Source: an uncultured Acetatifactor sp.
GTDB lineage: Bacteria > Bacillota > Clostridia > Lachnospirales > Lachnospiraceae
NCBI GenBank assembly: GCA_947626405.1
Contig: CANQSE010000094.1
Span: forward strand, 1 to 7,402
DNA length: 7,402 bases
Direction: 5' to 3'
Shown piece after piece: positions 6,236-7,402 of this stretch (position 1 is its first letter; every line of letters starts with the position of its first letter). Below the pieces are notes generated by a model, which was not told the DNA's origin, did not search any database, and worked only from the letters and a program-made list of their open reading frames with translations. The translations under genes and the position numbers were made by a program.

Positions 6236-7402
6236 TCAGAACGGGAACCGCTTTCCGCCCATTCCGGGGAATCCTCCGAACATACCGCGTCCCCTCTTTC
6301 CGCCTCCGAGCTGCTTCATCATTTTCCTGCTCTGTTCAAACTGTTTGATAAAACGGTTCACCAGGGCGATATCAACTCCCGCGCCTCGTGCAATCCGGTG
6401 TTTCCTCTGAGGGTTCAAAAGCTTCGGGTCACGCCGTTCTTCCTTTGTCATCGACAGCACGACAGCCTCCATATGCTTTAGCTGCTTCTCGTCCACCATG
6501 GATTCGATATCGGCGCTTTTTATGCCCAGACCCGGAAGCATGCCGAGTATACCGGAAAGCCCGCCCATATTCCGCATCTGCTTCATGCTTTCAAGGTAAT
6601 CCTCAAAGTCAAATTTGCCCTTTTTCATACGGCCGGCCATCTCACGGCCCTTTTCTTCGTCTATATCGATATTTTCCTGAGCCTTCTCGATAAGAGTCAG
6701 CATATCGCCCATGCCCAGGATCCTGTTTGCCATCCTGTCGGGATAAAACTGTTCCATGTCGGAGAGCTTCTCTCCCATGCCGACATACAAAATGGGACGT
6801 CCCGTCACCGCCCGTATGGAAAGGGCCGCGCCGCCTCTGGTGTCGCCGTCCATCTTTGTCAGCACGACGCCGTCGATTCCAACCTTCTCGTCAAATTCCT
6901 TCGCAACGTTCACCGCATCCTGTCCGGTCATTGCGTCCACCACCAAAAGCGTCTGGTGTACAGATACGTTTTTCTTGATCTCCTGAAGCTCCGTCATCAT
7001 GTCTTCGTCAACATGCAGACGTCCGGCCGTATCCAGAATGACCACATTGTGACCGTTTTTCTCAGCGTACGCGACGGCTTCACGCGCTATTTCGACGGGG
7101 CTGTGGTCCGTTCCCATGGAAAAAACGTCCACTCCCTGCTTCTGCCCGTTTATTTTTACCTGCTCGATTGCAGCAGGTCTGTAAATGTCACAGGCCGCAA
7201 GCAGAGACTTTTTGCCCTTTGTTTTCAGCTTTCCGGCAATTTTTGCCGTCGCCGTGGTTTTACCTGCGCCCTGAAGTCCCGCCATCATGATAACTGTGAC
7301 CGCTTTTCCCGGCTGCATGGCGATCTCGGTGGTCTCCCCCGCCTGGGAAGCGTCGCTCACCAGCAGCGTCCGGCTGTCGCTGGCAAGGTTCGCCCCGCGG
7401 AA
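6236..7402 (-). CDS. ffh: Signal recognition particle GTPase Ffh (SRP54), 5' end outside window
   Basis: Ffh binds signal sequences and 4.5S/scRNA and, with FtsY, delivers nascent membrane proteins to the translocon. 388 codons are visible; about 60 to 65 N-terminal residues (most of the N domain) are missing at the window edge. Counting from the first visible codon, the G domain shows GLQGAGKTT (42-50), DIYRPAAIEQ (72-81), DTAGRLH (about 123-129), TKMDGDTRGGAALS (about 182-195) and GMGEK (about 208-212). The M domain follows, with its methionine-rich helices, MLPGLG, and the RNA-binding helix signature LNPQRKHRIARGAG, where many species have GSG rather than GAG. The C-terminus is a short Gly/Met/Phe tail. 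It ends 120 nt before rpsP, as expected for ffh in this operon. The first 14 visible codons are divergent and cannot be judged so near the edge. Confidence 0.97.
   Translation of the reverse strand, partial: FRGANLASDSRTLLVSDASQAGETTEIAMQPGKAVTVIMMAGLQGAGKTTATAKIAGKLKTKGKKSLLAACDIYRPAAIEQVKINGQKQGVDVFSMGTDHSPVEIAREAVAYAEKNGHNVVILDTAGRLHVDEDMMTELQEIKKNVSVHQTLLVVDAMTGQDAVNVAKEFDEKVGIDGVVLTKMDGDTRGGAALSIRAVTGRPILYVGMGEKLSDMEQFYPDRMANRILGMGDMLTLIEKAQENIDIDEEKGREMAGRMKKGKFDFEDYLESMKQMRNMGGLSGILGMLPGLGIKSADIESMVDEKQLKHMEAVVLSMTKEERRDPKLLNPQRKHRIARGAGVDIALVNRFIKQFEQSRKMMKQLGGGKRGRGMFGGFPGMGGKRFPF

Noticed and set aside
7361..7402. Possible frameshift in the first visible codons of ffh, where I miss the usual N-domain end motif
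   Set aside because: The frame is open, the region is variable and only 14 codons are visible at the window edge, so there is no basis for a claim.

Overview
The window is a dense, single-direction block of housekeeping genes, all on the minus strand, from a member of the Bacillota. Gene order and protein signatures point to Clostridia, most likely Lachnospiraceae: the L19, RbgA, S16 and KH-domain sequences look like that family, promoters are sigma-A-like with extended -10 elements, and Shine-Dalgarno sites are strong. Transcription runs from high to low coordinates. There is no CRISPR array, tRNA, rRNA or insertion sequence, and no gene-free stretch longer than about 150 bases.

Right part (7402 to 3810): ffh (SRP GTPase, 5' end outside the window), an rpsP reading frame that runs without a stop into a KH RNA-binding domain, rimM, and trmD with a two-part GNAT acetyltransferase-like extension. 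In related genomes I expect ffh-rpsP-khpA-rimM-trmD as separate genes; here rpsP and khpA are one chimeric frame, and trmD is nearly twice its usual length. The genes are coupled by short gaps or overlaps and serve protein targeting, 30S maturation and tRNA m1G37 formation.

Middle (3770 to 2203): a polytopic membrane protein resembling GT-C glycosyltransferases sits between trmD and rplS, where many relatives have nothing. Its frame is broken at a run of seven G (minus strand). One extra G would restore a single protein of 522 residues.

Left part (2128 to 1): rplS has its own promoter, a roughly 98-nt leader with a hairpin, and a strong intrinsic terminator. A second promoter just beyond the terminator drives lepB (signal peptidase I), rbgA (50S assembly GTPase) and the start of another membrane-anchored protein, probably a second signal peptidase I. 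RbgA seems to lack about 18 residues in its C-terminal domain.

The striking theme is structural alteration of otherwise conserved genes: the S16-KH chimera, the TrmD-GNAT fusion, the internally shortened RbgA and the frameshifted glycosyltransferase. Either this lineage has unusual gene architecture here, or some of the events are assembly or sequencing artefacts; reads or a close relative would decide.
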